Assembly: GCA_039933635.1 (NCBI GenBank)
Contig: JBDTNQ010000005.1
Coordinates: forward strand, 41,588-105,587
Origin: JBDTNQ01 sp039933635
GTDB lineage: Bacteria; Acidobacteriota; Vicinamibacteria; Vicinamibacterales; SCN-69-37
Direction of reading: 5' to 3'
Length of the DNA: 64,000 bases
Shown: one piece after another, positions 23,101-30,585 of the stretch
How positions within the stretch are numbered: the first letter of the stretch is position 1
Layout: every line of letters begins with the position of its first letter
Notes under the pieces: model-generated
Seen by the model: only the letters and a program-made list of their open reading frames with translations
Databases searched by the model: none
Told to the model about the DNA's origin: nothing
Position numbers and translations under genes: made by a program

Positions 23101-24158
23101 GAGGGACCAGGGGACGAGGGGCGACCAGCGGCGACCAGGAGACCGGTCTCTTCTTTTCTCCGCAGGCGCACGTCGAACGAGAAGGGCCGCGTGATCGCGC
23201 GGTCGATCCGCCATCCGGCCCCTGCCGCGAGCGCGCCGAATTGCTCGAGACTCCTCGGTATGACCCGTATGTTCGTCGCGGCCTGCGCGGCGCGACCCGG
23301 GCCATCGCCGCGTGTCACCGATCCGGCCACACACGTATCTCCTGACGCGCGCTCCGTGATCACCTGAAGATTCGCGACAATGTCCGCGTCGGATCCGTAT
23401 TCGAAGAGCCCGCCCTCGGACGAAATCGCGACCAGCGCCCGCGCGGCGCTCGCCTCGTCCAGCGCCTTCCGCAAGCCGTCCGTCTGGCGCCAGTCGTAGA
23501 GCACGTGGGTGACGCGCAGATCGAGCCCGGCGAGCGGCCCGTCGCCGCACGTCAATACCGCTGCGCACCGCGCCGCGAACGAGGGGCCGTGTGCGTCCTG
23601 ATCCAGGATGCGCACCTCCACGCGTCGGTCCGCGATCAGCTCGGGCCGGGCCTGGCGCAGGAGGATGAGCGCATTGAGACTGTCGGCGGCGGGGCCGCCC
23701 GCGATGTTGATGAGGACCACTGGCCGCCCGTCCCGCGGCACGAGACGGGCCGCCAGGTCCTCAGCAAGCAGCCGTGCGATGTCCTTCAATCGCAACTGGG
23801 TGGAAATGGCCGGAAACGACTCCGCGATTCGCCGATCGATCGCGCTCGCGCCGTCGGGCAGGTTGTCGGGACCCAGTTTCAGGAGGTAGGTGTTGAGGCC
23901 CGTCACGAACCCTCCAGACGCCGCCAGCAGGCCCGGCCCCAACAGTGACTTCCTGAGAACGATACGCAGGAGGAGCCGATGGATGAAGCGCGGGATTCGC
24001 GCACGTCGTTCCGCCTCGGCGAAAAATGTCGTCGCGCTCGCCTCGAGATCCAGGTCGGTTGGCTCCCGCACGAACGCGGGGTGCGTGATGTCGATGACCG
24101 GCCAGGTCTGGCCATCATCCGTCAGTGCGGTCGTGACCGTGGTTCGCGGCGATGGCAT
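23097..24158 (-). CDS. Conserved protein with Rossmann/methyltransferase-like core, function unknown
   Basis: The 353-residue soluble protein begins with a helical region (IDITHPAFVREPTDLDLEA, RIPRFIHRLLLRIVLRKSLL). A central glycine-rich strand-loop follows (VVLINIAGGPAADSLNALIL) resembling the motif I region of class I SAM-dependent methyltransferases, with RRVEVRILDQD where the ribose-binding acidic residue would sit. Later motifs (THVLYDWRQTDGLRKAL, AISSEGGLFEYGSDADIV) do not match a methyltransferase I can name, so activity is a guess. The last 15 or so codons run into a GACCAG-type low-complexity repeat (23101-23150) and may be a recent extension. Divergent from the GlcG-type gene. Confidence 0.6.
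   Translation of the reverse strand: MPSPRTTVTTALTDDGQTWPVIDITHPAFVREPTDLDLEASATTFFAEAERRARIPRFIHRLLLRIVLRKSLLGPGLLAASGGFVTGLNTYLLKLGPDNLPDGASAIDRRIAESFPAISTQLRLKDIARLLAEDLAARLVPRDGRPVVLINIAGGPAADSLNALILLRQARPELIADRRVEVRILDQDAHGPSFAARCAAVLTCGDGPLAGLDLRVTHVLYDWRQTDGLRKALDEASAARALVAISSEGGLFEYGSDADIVANLQVITERASGDTCVAGSVTRGDGPGRAAQAATNIRVIPRSLEQFGALAAGAGWRIDRAITRPFSFDVRLRRKEETGLLVAAGRPSSPGPS
23139..23150. repeat. 12-bp palindrome GAGACCGGTCTC inside low-complexity gene end
   Basis: The palindrome ends a run of GGGACCAG/GGGCGACCAG-like units (from 23103) that encode the C-terminal tail of the minus-strand protein. Its arms match the ends of the longer hairpin at 38015-38047 (GAGACC and GGTCTC). 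Confidence 0.4.
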
Positions 24159-24285
24159 GGATGCGCCTGCCTCCAGCAGGGTTCATACCCTAAGCGGTCT
24201 GCGCGCCAAAAACCAGCGTCTGGTGCCACGCTACAATGGTCGCCCGGTCGCAGCGACAGCGTCCGTCTCAGTCAGGGGGCCTGGT

Positions 24286-24711
24286 GTGAGGCAGCAATGG
24301 TTTGGAGCGAAGAAGACGATCACGCTGGACCTGGCGAAGCGGCTGATGGCCACTGCGGAGCGCGAGATCGGCGTCCGCGGCTGGGCGATGTACGTGGCCA
24401 TCAGCGATGACGGCGGCACACCGGTGCTCGTGGCCAGCGTCAACAACGCGCAGCTGGCCAGCTACGAGATCGCCGTCCGCAAGGCGCGGGCGGCCGTGCA
24501 TTTCCGGCGTCCCACCAAAGTCTGGGAGGAGCGCGTTCGCGGCGGTGCCCCGAATGTGATGAGTCTCCCGGGCGTGGTCGCGTCGGAAGGTGGCGTGCCG
24601 CTCCTCGTCGACGGACAGGTCATCGGCGCCGTCGGCATCAGCGGCGGCACCGGCGCGGAAGACGGCATCGTCGCGCAAGCCGTCCTCGACACGCTGAAGG
24701 ACCTGGCGTGA
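24286..24711 (+). CDS. GlcG/HbpS family heme-binding-like protein
   Basis: The 141-residue small protein of the GlcG/HbpS (DUF336) fold is readable from KKTITLDLAKRLMATAEREI, WAMYVAISDDGGTPVLVA (the family usually has a V.D..G pattern here), SYEIAVRKARAAVHFRRPT, and GGVPLLVDGQVIGAVGISGG near the C-terminus. Family members include HbpS, an extracellular heme sensor, and GlcG of unknown role. This copy has no export signal. GTG 24286 is preferred: an AGGGGGC ribosome site lies upstream and the domain begins a few residues later. It overlaps the following DUF5946 gene by 4 bp (GTGA), so the two are translationally coupled. Confidence 0.8.
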   Translation: MRQQWFGAKKTITLDLAKRLMATAEREIGVRGWAMYVAISDDGGTPVLVASVNNAQLASYEIAVRKARAAVHFRRPTKVWEERVRGGAPNVMSLPGVVASEGGVPLLVDGQVIGAVGISGGTGAEDGIVAQAVLDTLKDLA

Positions 24712-25202
24712 CGCCATCGTCATGCCCCGGCTGCGGATTCAGCGGCGGGCGCGCGACTTGTCAGGATGTGTTCGACGATGTGTCGTTGCGTGTCCGGGCG
24801 CTGGCGTGGACGGACAGCTTGAAGACCTGGCGGTTGATGCACGATGTGTACAACGTGCAGCATCCGGACGATTTCTGCGCGACGTACGATCGCCTTGTGC
24901 TGCATCTCGGTGGTGTGTGCTGGGCCTTGGAGCACGGTGGGCAGGAGCGCGGATATCGGGCGTTGCAGCAGGCGGTGGAACGCAACCCCTGGTCGCAAGA
25001 GGTGTATCCACCTGCGCCGGGTCTTCCCGCGACACGCGGGACGATCACGATCGCGAATCTCGCGAAACTGGCTGAACCGCCACATCTCATTTCCGGCGTC
25101 GATCGCTGGGCCCGCGCGGCCTGGGTCGCGTACGCGCCGTTGCAGCCGCTCGCGCGCACCTGGATCCACCACGCGCTGACGGGGATTGCCGCGCGACGTT
25201 GA
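24708..25202 (+). CDS. DUF5946-type protein
   Basis: The 164-residue cytosolic protein begins with a short cysteine pair (SSCPGCGFSGG), a possible metal site. It then shows a helical pattern seen in the DUF5946 group: FDDVSLRVRALAWTD, MHDVYNVQHPDDFC, YDRLVLHLGGVCWALEHG, and TRGTITIANLAKLAEPPHL. No function is known. It starts at a GTG overlapping the GlcG-type stop, so the two products may work together. The 195 bp after it hold a 6-bp hairpin (CGCCGC/GCGGCG at 25207-25221) and no gene. Confidence 0.65.
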   Translation: MTPSSCPGCGFSGGRATCQDVFDDVSLRVRALAWTDSLKTWRLMHDVYNVQHPDDFCATYDRLVLHLGGVCWALEHGGQERGYRALQQAVERNPWSQEVYPPAPGLPATRGTITIANLAKLAEPPHLISGVDRWARAAWVAYAPLQPLARTWIHHALTGIAARR

Positions 25203-25397
25203 GGCACGCCGCCATGCGGCGCGCGATTGCGCACTTGTTCGCGAATGGAACCGGTCCCATGCCGGCACGCCGATTTGACGGTGGTTCTTTTGCCGGGCAG
25301 CAAGTATGGTTAGGGGACTTCAACGCTGTTCGCGCATGACCAGATCTCGCCCGTTTGCGTTCGACGTTCGTCCAGCCTCGCGCGCGTCGCGGTAGTC

Positions 25398-26087
25398 ATG
25401 CGACCCACGCGCATTCTCCTCATCGGCCCTCCGGGGTCGGGCAAGGGCACACAGGCCACGCGCATTCGAGAGCGCTACGGCGTGCCCATGATCTCGACCG
25501 GCGATATCCTGCGCGCCGCCGTCAAGGCCGGCTCGCCGCTGGGACAACGTGTGCAGAAGATCCTCGCCGAGGGTTCGCTCGTCGACGACACCTTGATGAT
25601 CGATCTCGTGCGCGATCGACTGGCCGAACCTGACGCCGTGTCCGGCTTCATCCTCGACGGCTTTCCGCGCACGATCGTTCAGGCGCACGCGCTCGACCAA
25701 CTGCTGGGCGATCAGCCCGTGAAGGCCATCGTGCTCGACGTGCCCGAGGCTGAGCTGGAGCGGCGCCTGACGTCGCGGCGGATTTGCAGCAAGTGCAAAA
25801 CGCTTTACACGTCCGGGAGTCTGTACGGGTCTGAAGAAGAGTTGTGCTCGAAGTGCGGCGCGACGTTGATCACGCGCGATGACGACAACATCGAAACCAT
25901 TCGGCACCGCCTGCTGACCTATCGCAACACCGCGGCGCCCCTCATCGAGCACTACCGCCAGCGATCCGGTCTGGCCGTCATCGACGGCACACGCCCGGCC
26001 GACGAGGTTACCGCCGCCATCATCACGCACATCGACGCGGCCAATGGCGTCGCCGGATCACGTCGCTCCGCGACAGCGAAGAGATAG
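25398..26087 (+). CDS. adk: Adenylate kinase (zinc-type LID)
   Basis: The 229-residue enzyme interconverts ATP + AMP and 2 ADP. It has the P-loop GPPGSGKGTQATRI, the AMP-site STGDILRAAVKAG and ILDGFPRTIVQAHAL. The LID contains a four-cysteine zinc site (ICSKCKTLY and ELCSKCGATL), so this is the long, metal-bearing form. The C-terminal tail GVAGSRRSATAKR is unusually basic. Here it stands alone, not within a secY-adk-infA ribosomal cluster, so it may be a second copy or a relocated gene. It converges on a small secreted-protein gene; a palindrome at 26126-26141 lies between them. Confidence 0.93.
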   Translation: MRPTRILLIGPPGSGKGTQATRIRERYGVPMISTGDILRAAVKAGSPLGQRVQKILAEGSLVDDTLMIDLVRDRLAEPDAVSGFILDGFPRTIVQAHALDQLLGDQPVKAIVLDVPEAELERRLTSRRICSKCKTLYTSGSLYGSEEELCSKCGATLITRDDDNIETIRHRLLTYRNTAAPLIEHYRQRSGLAVIDGTRPADEVTAAIITHIDAANGVAGSRRSATAKR

Positions 26088-26125
26088 TTTCAGGCTGCAG
26101 ACCGCAGACGGGAGAGTCAAGCCGC

Positions 26126-26141
26126 GCAGGCCGCGGCCTGC
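26126..26141. terminator. 16-bp palindrome between convergent adk and minus-strand gene
   Basis: GCAGGCCGCGGCCTGC is a perfect inverted repeat that would form a 6-bp stem with a 4-base CGCG loop, placed between two converging stops. It lacks a T-tract. Confidence 0.4.
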
Positions 26142-26144
26142 CCC

Positions 26145-26507
26145 TCACCGTGCTGCGACGAGCTCGTCCGGCCAGATCAACGACACGCGCCACAACAGGC
26201 GAATTCGGCGATCCGGCGCGCTCGACTTCGGTTGTGGAACGGCACGCGCCGCGGATTGTCGACGCGCGTTCGAGGCGCGCTCCGTGGAAGGGCCGACGAC
26301 CTCTTCATCGATTCGCCGCTGAATTCGATCGACGACGGTCTTCATGTCCGGCGGCTTGACCGGGGAGGGCTTGGCCGCGGCCGGCGCGGGCGCCGGTGCG
26401 GGTTTGTGTTCAGCCTCGTGGCTCTGGCCGCCGAGCGCGGCGACACCTGCCGTCAGCAGGTACATGATCAACGCCCCCGAGGCGACCGGGCGATGGCGAC
26501 GAGCCAT
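26145..26507 (-). CDS. Small exported proline-rich protein, unknown
   Basis: The 120-residue product has a hydrophobic N-terminal segment (GALIMYLLTAGVAALGGQ) and an Ala/Pro/Lys-rich linker (PAPAPAPAAAKPSPVKPP). A short helix (VDRIQRRIDEEVVG) precedes a basic tail. Its start codon ATG overlaps the carbonic anhydrase stop by one base (TGATG), so it is probably translated with that gene. No domain is recognised. Low-complexity composition leaves some doubt that it is functional. Confidence 0.5.
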   Translation of the reverse strand: MARRHRPVASGALIMYLLTAGVAALGGQSHEAEHKPAPAPAPAAAKPSPVKPPDMKTVVDRIQRRIDEEVVGPSTERASNARRQSAARAVPQPKSSAPDRRIRLLWRVSLIWPDELVAAR

Positions 26508-27226
26508 CAGTGTGACGCTCCGACGCGTGCCTGCAGCGTGACGGACACCGGCTCTGAGAAGTACACGCGCCCCGACGACAATTCGTAGTACGCACCGACG
26601 AGGCCGAGCGATCCGGAGTCGGCCATGTGGCGGAGGATCGCGCTGTCGTCCATCAGGTCGTTCACGGTGTCCTCGACGTTCTTCAGGATCGCCGCGCGGA
26701 GGCCTGCGGCGTCGGCCCTGGCGCCAGCGGCCGCGACGGCCGGCCGAATCGCTTTGAGCAGGTAGTCGAGGTTGGGACCCATCGACTGCGTTGGGGGCGT
26801 CTCAGCGGCGGCTTTCACGGCGCCGCACGATTCGTGCCCCATCACCACCACCAGCGGCACGTGCAGGTGGTCGGCACCGTACTCGAGGCTTGCCAGGATC
26901 GCGCGATCCGCGACGTGACCCGCCGACCGCACGACGAACAGGTCACCCAGCCCGACATGAAAGATCACTTCCGGCGGGACGCGGGAGTCGGCGCACGAAA
27001 GTACGGCGGCAAATGGGGCCTGGCCTTGCGCGAGCGCCGTCCGCCGCGCCACGGTGATGGGGAGCGGGCCGTCAGGGCTGGCGACGAACGTGGCGTTGCC
27101 CGACTTCAGCTTCGCGATGGCTTCGGACGGGCTCACGCCGTCCGCCTGACTCCTGGCCGATGGCGCGGCCGCCGCCAGCGCCAGTGCGACCGCAATGACT
27201 CCGTACCTTCGCCACGCCCGTAGCAT
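26507..27226 (-). CDS. Beta-class carbonic anhydrase with export signal
   Basis: The 239-residue enzyme hydrates CO2 to bicarbonate. Zinc ligands and the catalytic pair are in LSCADSRVPPEV (Cys, Asp, Arg) and VVMGHESCGAV (His, Cys). Other family segments are LFVVRSAGHVA, ASLEYGADHL and LGLVGAYYELSSGRV. The chosen ATG 27226 has GGAGGG 8 bp upstream and is followed by a signal peptide (RRYGVIAVALALAAAAPSARSQA, broken here as RRYGVIAVALALAAAA then PSARSQA), so the enzyme should act in the periplasm. The frame is open for 31 more codons upstream, without conservation. Confidence 0.9.
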   Translation of the reverse strand: MLRAWRRYGVIAVALALAAAAPSARSQADGVSPSEAIAKLKSGNATFVASPDGPLPITVARRTALAQGQAPFAAVLSCADSRVPPEVIFHVGLGDLFVVRSAGHVADRAILASLEYGADHLHVPLVVVMGHESCGAVKAAAETPPTQSMGPNLDYLLKAIRPAVAAAGARADAAGLRAAILKNVEDTVNDLMDDSAILRHMADSGSLGLVGAYYELSSGRVYFSEPVSVTLQARVGASH

Positions 27227-27376
27227 CACGCCGACCCTCCGCCGATCAGTCACCACTCGAAGGAGTAATCGGCACGGCGCCGCCGCGGCTGAGCCGCCGC
27301 ACCGCGCAGGCGTGTGCAATGTCGCGTCAGGCCGGCTGTCGTCTGAGCGCGCGCATGTGCCGGCGGCGCCGATAGC

Positions 27377-28324
27377 TCATGGCGGCAGAATCAACGGCGG
27401 GAGCCCGGCTTCGATGTCCGACCGATGCGTCTCTTCCCACGGCGGAAGTTTCAATCCGCGTCCCAGTGCCTCGGGCGCTTCGTCTATCGCGAAGCCGGGT
27501 TGCGCGGTTGCGATCTCGAACAGCACGCCGCCGGGTTCGCGAAAGTAGATGGACTGAAAATACTGTCGATCCAGAATCCGCGTGACCTGCACGCCAAGGT
27601 CGAGCAGCATCTTGCGGATGCGCGCCTGCTCGTCAGACGTGGCGACGGCCATCGCGACGTGATGCACGGTTCCGACACCATTCATGCCGCGAAGCGTCGA
27701 TGGCGCCGCCACGACGTCGAACTCGTGTCCGGGCCCTGGTCCGCCTATGGCGAGCCGCGTGCGGTCGCCTTCCGTGGCCACGGTCGTGAAGCCGAGGACC
27801 GACGTCATGAACGACAGCGTTTCGCTTGGCGATGCGATGGTCATGGTGACGCTGTGGACGCCCCGGACGGCCTGTGCCAATGTGACGCCGGTGGCCAGCC
27901 ACGGCTCGCGCTGATCGCGTTCCGTCGCGACGAGTTCGATCGTCAGGCCTGAGGGATCGGTCACGGCCACGACGGCCTCGCCGAAGCGTGAGGGCAGGCG
28001 CAGCGGCGAAAAGCCGCGGCCCGCCAGACGTTCGAGCCAGAAATCGAGCGAGCCGGCCGGCACTGACAGCGTGGTCGCCGTGACTTGCCCCGATCCGTGC
28101 TGACCCTTGCGCACGCCGTGCCCGTGATACGGGAACGTCGTCCAGATCGTCCCGGGCGTGCCAGCCGTGTCTCCGTAGTAGAAGTGGTAGACGTGGCGGT
28201 TGTCGAAGTTGACCGTCTTCTTCACCAGGCGCATGCCCAGATCGCCGGCGAAGAAGTCGAGATCGGCCTGCGCCTGATCCACCGTTGCCGTGACGTGATG
28301 CAGGCCGAGGATGTGAATCGCCAT
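27377..28324 (-). CDS. VOC-family ring-cleaving dioxygenase/glyoxalase-like (MhqO/LinE type)
   Basis: The 315-residue protein has two paired VOC modules. The metal ligands are readable: LGLHHVTATV (first His), GTVHHVAMAV (second His) and SIYFREPGGVLFEIAT (Glu). This arrangement belongs to extradiol-type hydroquinone/catechol dioxygenases such as MhqO and LinE and relatives of unknown substrate. ATG 28324 is preferred, with GAGG 8 bp upstream; a GTG at 28333 that overlaps the EamA stop (GTGA) would add three residues. The half-size EamA gene lies directly upstream on the same strand, so the two are probably co-transcribed. Confidence 0.85.
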   Translation of the reverse strand: MAIHILGLHHVTATVDQAQADLDFFAGDLGMRLVKKTVNFDNRHVYHFYYGDTAGTPGTIWTTFPYHGHGVRKGQHGSGQVTATTLSVPAGSLDFWLERLAGRGFSPLRLPSRFGEAVVAVTDPSGLTIELVATERDQREPWLATGVTLAQAVRGVHSVTMTIASPSETLSFMTSVLGFTTVATEGDRTRLAIGGPGPGHEFDVVAAPSTLRGMNGVGTVHHVAMAVATSDEQARIRKMLLDLGVQVTRILDRQYFQSIYFREPGGVLFEIATAQPGFAIDEAPEALGRGLKLPPWEETHRSDIEAGLPPLILPP

Positions 28325-28329
28325 GGGTT

Positions 28330-28746
28330 TCACCTCACCATCAGGAGCGTGCCCGCTGCTACCAGCGCGGCGCCGCAGGCCGTCCGCAGCGTGATCTGCT
28401 CGCCGAGCACGAGCGCGGCCAGCACCACCGTAAACACCAGACTCAGCTTGTCAACGGATGCCACGGACGCGACGGGACCCATCTGCAACGCTCGAAAATA
28501 GGCGAGCCACGAGATGCCGGTGCCCAGGCCCGACAGCACGAGCCAGAAGTAGGCTCGCGGTGTCAGCGACGCCATCTGCTGGTGCTCGCCACGCGCGACC
28601 ACGATGGCCCACGCGAAGATGAGCACCACGCCGGTGCGAATGGCCGTCGCCAGATTGGAAGGCAACCCCGCCATGCCCATCTTGGCCGTCACGGTCGTGA
28701 CGGCCGCGGCCACGGCCGACAGCAGCGCGAACCCCCACCAAGCCAT
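28330..28746 (-). CDS. Half-size EamA-type (DMT) membrane protein
   Basis: The 138-residue protein has about five helices: WGFALLSAVAAAVTTVTAKM, ATAIRTGVVLIFAWAIVV, FWLVLSGLGTGISWLAYF and FTVVLAALVLGEQIT. The LSGLGTGISWLAYFRALQMG and VDKLSLVFTVVLA segments are typical of one EamA repeat. Full-size EamA proteins have two such repeats; single-repeat members are thought to work as dimers. Substrate is unknown. It precedes the dioxygenase gene with overlapping codons. Between it and the upstream purU is a 14-bp palindrome (28764-28777). Confidence 0.8.
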   Translation of the reverse strand: MAWWGFALLSAVAAAVTTVTAKMGMAGLPSNLATAIRTGVVLIFAWAIVVARGEHQQMASLTPRAYFWLVLSGLGTGISWLAYFRALQMGPVASVASVDKLSLVFTVVLAALVLGEQITLRTACGAALVAAGTLLMVR

Positions 28747-28763
28747 GGGAAGATCTTAACGTC

Positions 28764-28777
28764 GAAGTTCGAACTTC
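28764..28777. repeat. 14-bp palindrome GAAGTTCGAACTTC
   Basis: A perfect uninterrupted inverted repeat lies 17 bp before the EamA-type start and 46 bp after the purU stop (both minus strand). It could be an operator for the EamA-dioxygenase pair or part of interspersed GTTCGAAC-type text. No T-tract follows. Confidence 0.35.
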
Positions 28778-28823
28778 CAACTGCGAACACACGGCCCGAG
28801 CTCTCGACCTCTCAGCCTCGGCC

Positions 28824-29681
28824 TCAGTCGAACACGATCGTCCTGTTCCCGTTCAGGAACACGCGATCCTCGAAGACCAGCTTCAGCGCCTTCGCCAGCA
28901 CAATTTTCTCGACGTCACGTCCGGCGCGGGCCATTTCGTCTGCGCGGAAGCTGTGGTCGACCGGCACCACGGACTGCGCAATGATCGGCCCCTCGTCGAG
29001 TGCGTCGGTCACGAAGTGCGCGGTGGCGCCAATGATCTTCACGCCGCGTTCGAAGGCCTGCCGGTACGGGTTCGCACCGACGAACGCCGGCAGGAACGAG
29101 TGGTGGATGTTCACGATGCGGCGGGGATAGCGGCCGATGAAGTTCGTGCTGAGCACGCGCATGTACTTCGCCAGGACGACGTGATCGACGGGATAGCCGG
29201 CAAGCACGTCCAGAATTGCGCGCTCGTGCGATTCGCGGCTCAGGCCCTCATGAGGCACGTGCACGAAGGGGACGTCGAAGCGATCCGTCAGCTCGCGCAG
29301 CACGTCTCGGTTGCCGATCACCGCGTCAATCGTCGCGCCGAGGTCTCCGTGTGCGTGCCGGAGCAGCAACTCACCGAGACAGTGATGTTCACGCGTGACG
29401 AGAACGACCACGCGGGGACGGCGATCGCCGCTGATCGTCACGGTAGCGCCGCCCGGGACCACGCCCGTCACCTCGTGGAGCAGCCTGTCACGTGTCGCGT
29501 GCCCGCCGACGAACTCCGTCCGCATGAAGAACCGGCTGCTCGCGTCGTCGACGAACTCGTCGTTGGTGATGATGTTGACGCCGTGACGTCCGAGGACGCC
29601 GGTGATGGCGTGGATCAGGCCAGGTCGATCGGTGCAATCCACGCGGAGGATGAGTGGAGAGTCAGGCCCTGGCGCAGTCAC
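28824..29681 (-). CDS. purU: Formyltetrahydrofolate deformylase
   Basis: The 285-residue enzyme hydrolyses 10-formyl-THF to formate and THF, balancing one-carbon pools. The N-terminal ACT domain has RVDCTDRPGLIHAITGVLG; the catalytic formyltransferase fold has VVLAKYMRVLSTNFIGRYP, the His motif NIHHSFLPAFVGA, and the Asp in FVTDALDEGPII. GTG 29681 has GAGG 5 bp upstream and gives the usual family length; the frame extends to ATG 29744 with an unconserved 21-residue tail. It is divergent from the rhomboid gene. No purine gene is adjacent. Confidence 0.9.
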   Translation of the reverse strand: MTAPGPDSPLILRVDCTDRPGLIHAITGVLGRHGVNIITNDEFVDDASSRFFMRTEFVGGHATRDRLLHEVTGVVPGGATVTISGDRRPRVVVLVTREHHCLGELLLRHAHGDLGATIDAVIGNRDVLRELTDRFDVPFVHVPHEGLSRESHERAILDVLAGYPVDHVVLAKYMRVLSTNFIGRYPRRIVNIHHSFLPAFVGANPYRQAFERGVKIIGATAHFVTDALDEGPIIAQSVVPVDHSFRADEMARAGRDVEKIVLAKALKLVFEDRVFLNGNRTIVFD

Positions 29682-29814
29682 GACAGCCTCATGGGGAACG
29701 ATTGTCGCAGAAAGCGTGCCTCTGCCCGTCCGTCGGCCTGCCATTGCACGCTCGACTGCTTTTGCAATGGCGGCGCTCCTGCGACAGGATGCACGAGACG
29801 GGAACGGAGGCGCG

Positions 29815-30573
29815 GTGTTTCCCTATCGCGACGAGAACGAGACCCAGCGGACGGCTGTTGTGACGATCGCCATCATCGCGGCGTGTGTGGTGGCGTGGAT
29901 TGTCGTCCAGGGTGCCGGCGCGATGCTGCCGCTGGCATCATCGGTCTGCAATTTCGGCCTGATTCCCGGCGAGCTGCTGGGGACGGTGGCGCCGGGCACC
30001 GAGATTCCGATGGGCGACCAGCTCACGTGCCTGACCGATCCCGGGCCCCAGGCGTCTCATCTGTTCACGCACATGTTCCTCCACGGTTCGTGGATGCACC
30101 TCCTTGGAAACATGTGGTTCCTCTGGCTCTTCGGCAACAACATCGAGGACGCGATGACGCGCCCGCGCTTCATCGCGTTCTACCTGCTCTGCGGACTCGC
30201 GGCCGCGGGTCTTCAGCTGTTCATGTCGCCGAACTCGGCGATTCCGATGGTGGGCGCGTCGGGCGCGATCAGCGGCGTGATGGGCGCCTATCTGGTGCTG
30301 TTCCCTCGCGTGCGCGTGTACACCGTCATTCCGCTGGGGTTCTTCCTGCAGACGTTCGCGCTGCCCGCGTGGGCGATGCTGTTGTACTGGGCCGCGCTGC
30401 AACTGCTTGGCGGCTTCGGCGGCGGTGACCCCGGCGGCGGTGGCGTCGCCTTCTGGGCGCACGTGGGTGGCTTTGTTGCTGGTGTCGTGCTGGTGAGGCT
30501 GTTTACCCGCCCGGATCACCTCGCCGCCCATCGGGCCGCCGCATGGCGCCCGGCATCCGGCGGGCTTCAGTAG
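29815..30573 (+). CDS. Rhomboid family intramembrane serine protease
   Basis: The 252-residue six-helix membrane protease cleaves transmembrane substrates. The catalytic serine is Ser149 in MVGASGAISGVMGAYLV and the histidine is His216 in FWAHVGGFVAGVVLVRLF. The characteristic HLFTHMFLHGSWMHLLGNMW segment lies before it. A polyproline-free Gly-rich loop (GGFGGGDPGGGGVAF) precedes the histidine helix. GTG 29815 sits 4 bp after GGAGG, and the conserved FPYRDENETQ start follows; the frame is open 71 codons further up without conservation. The ClC gene follows after 12 bp, so co-transcription is likely. Confidence 0.88.
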   Translation: MFPYRDENETQRTAVVTIAIIAACVVAWIVVQGAGAMLPLASSVCNFGLIPGELLGTVAPGTEIPMGDQLTCLTDPGPQASHLFTHMFLHGSWMHLLGNMWFLWLFGNNIEDAMTRPRFIAFYLLCGLAAAGLQLFMSPNSAIPMVGASGAISGVMGAYLVLFPRVRVYTVIPLGFFLQTFALPAWAMLLYWAALQLLGGFGGGDPGGGGVAFWAHVGGFVAGVVLVRLFTRPDHLAAHRAAAWRPASGGLQ

Positions 30574-30585
30574 TTCGGTGATGTC

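Noticed and set aside
24232..24237. TACAAT box upstream of the GlcG-type gene as a promoter
   Set aside because: It is near a -10 consensus, but there is no TG extension and no -35 at suitable distance.
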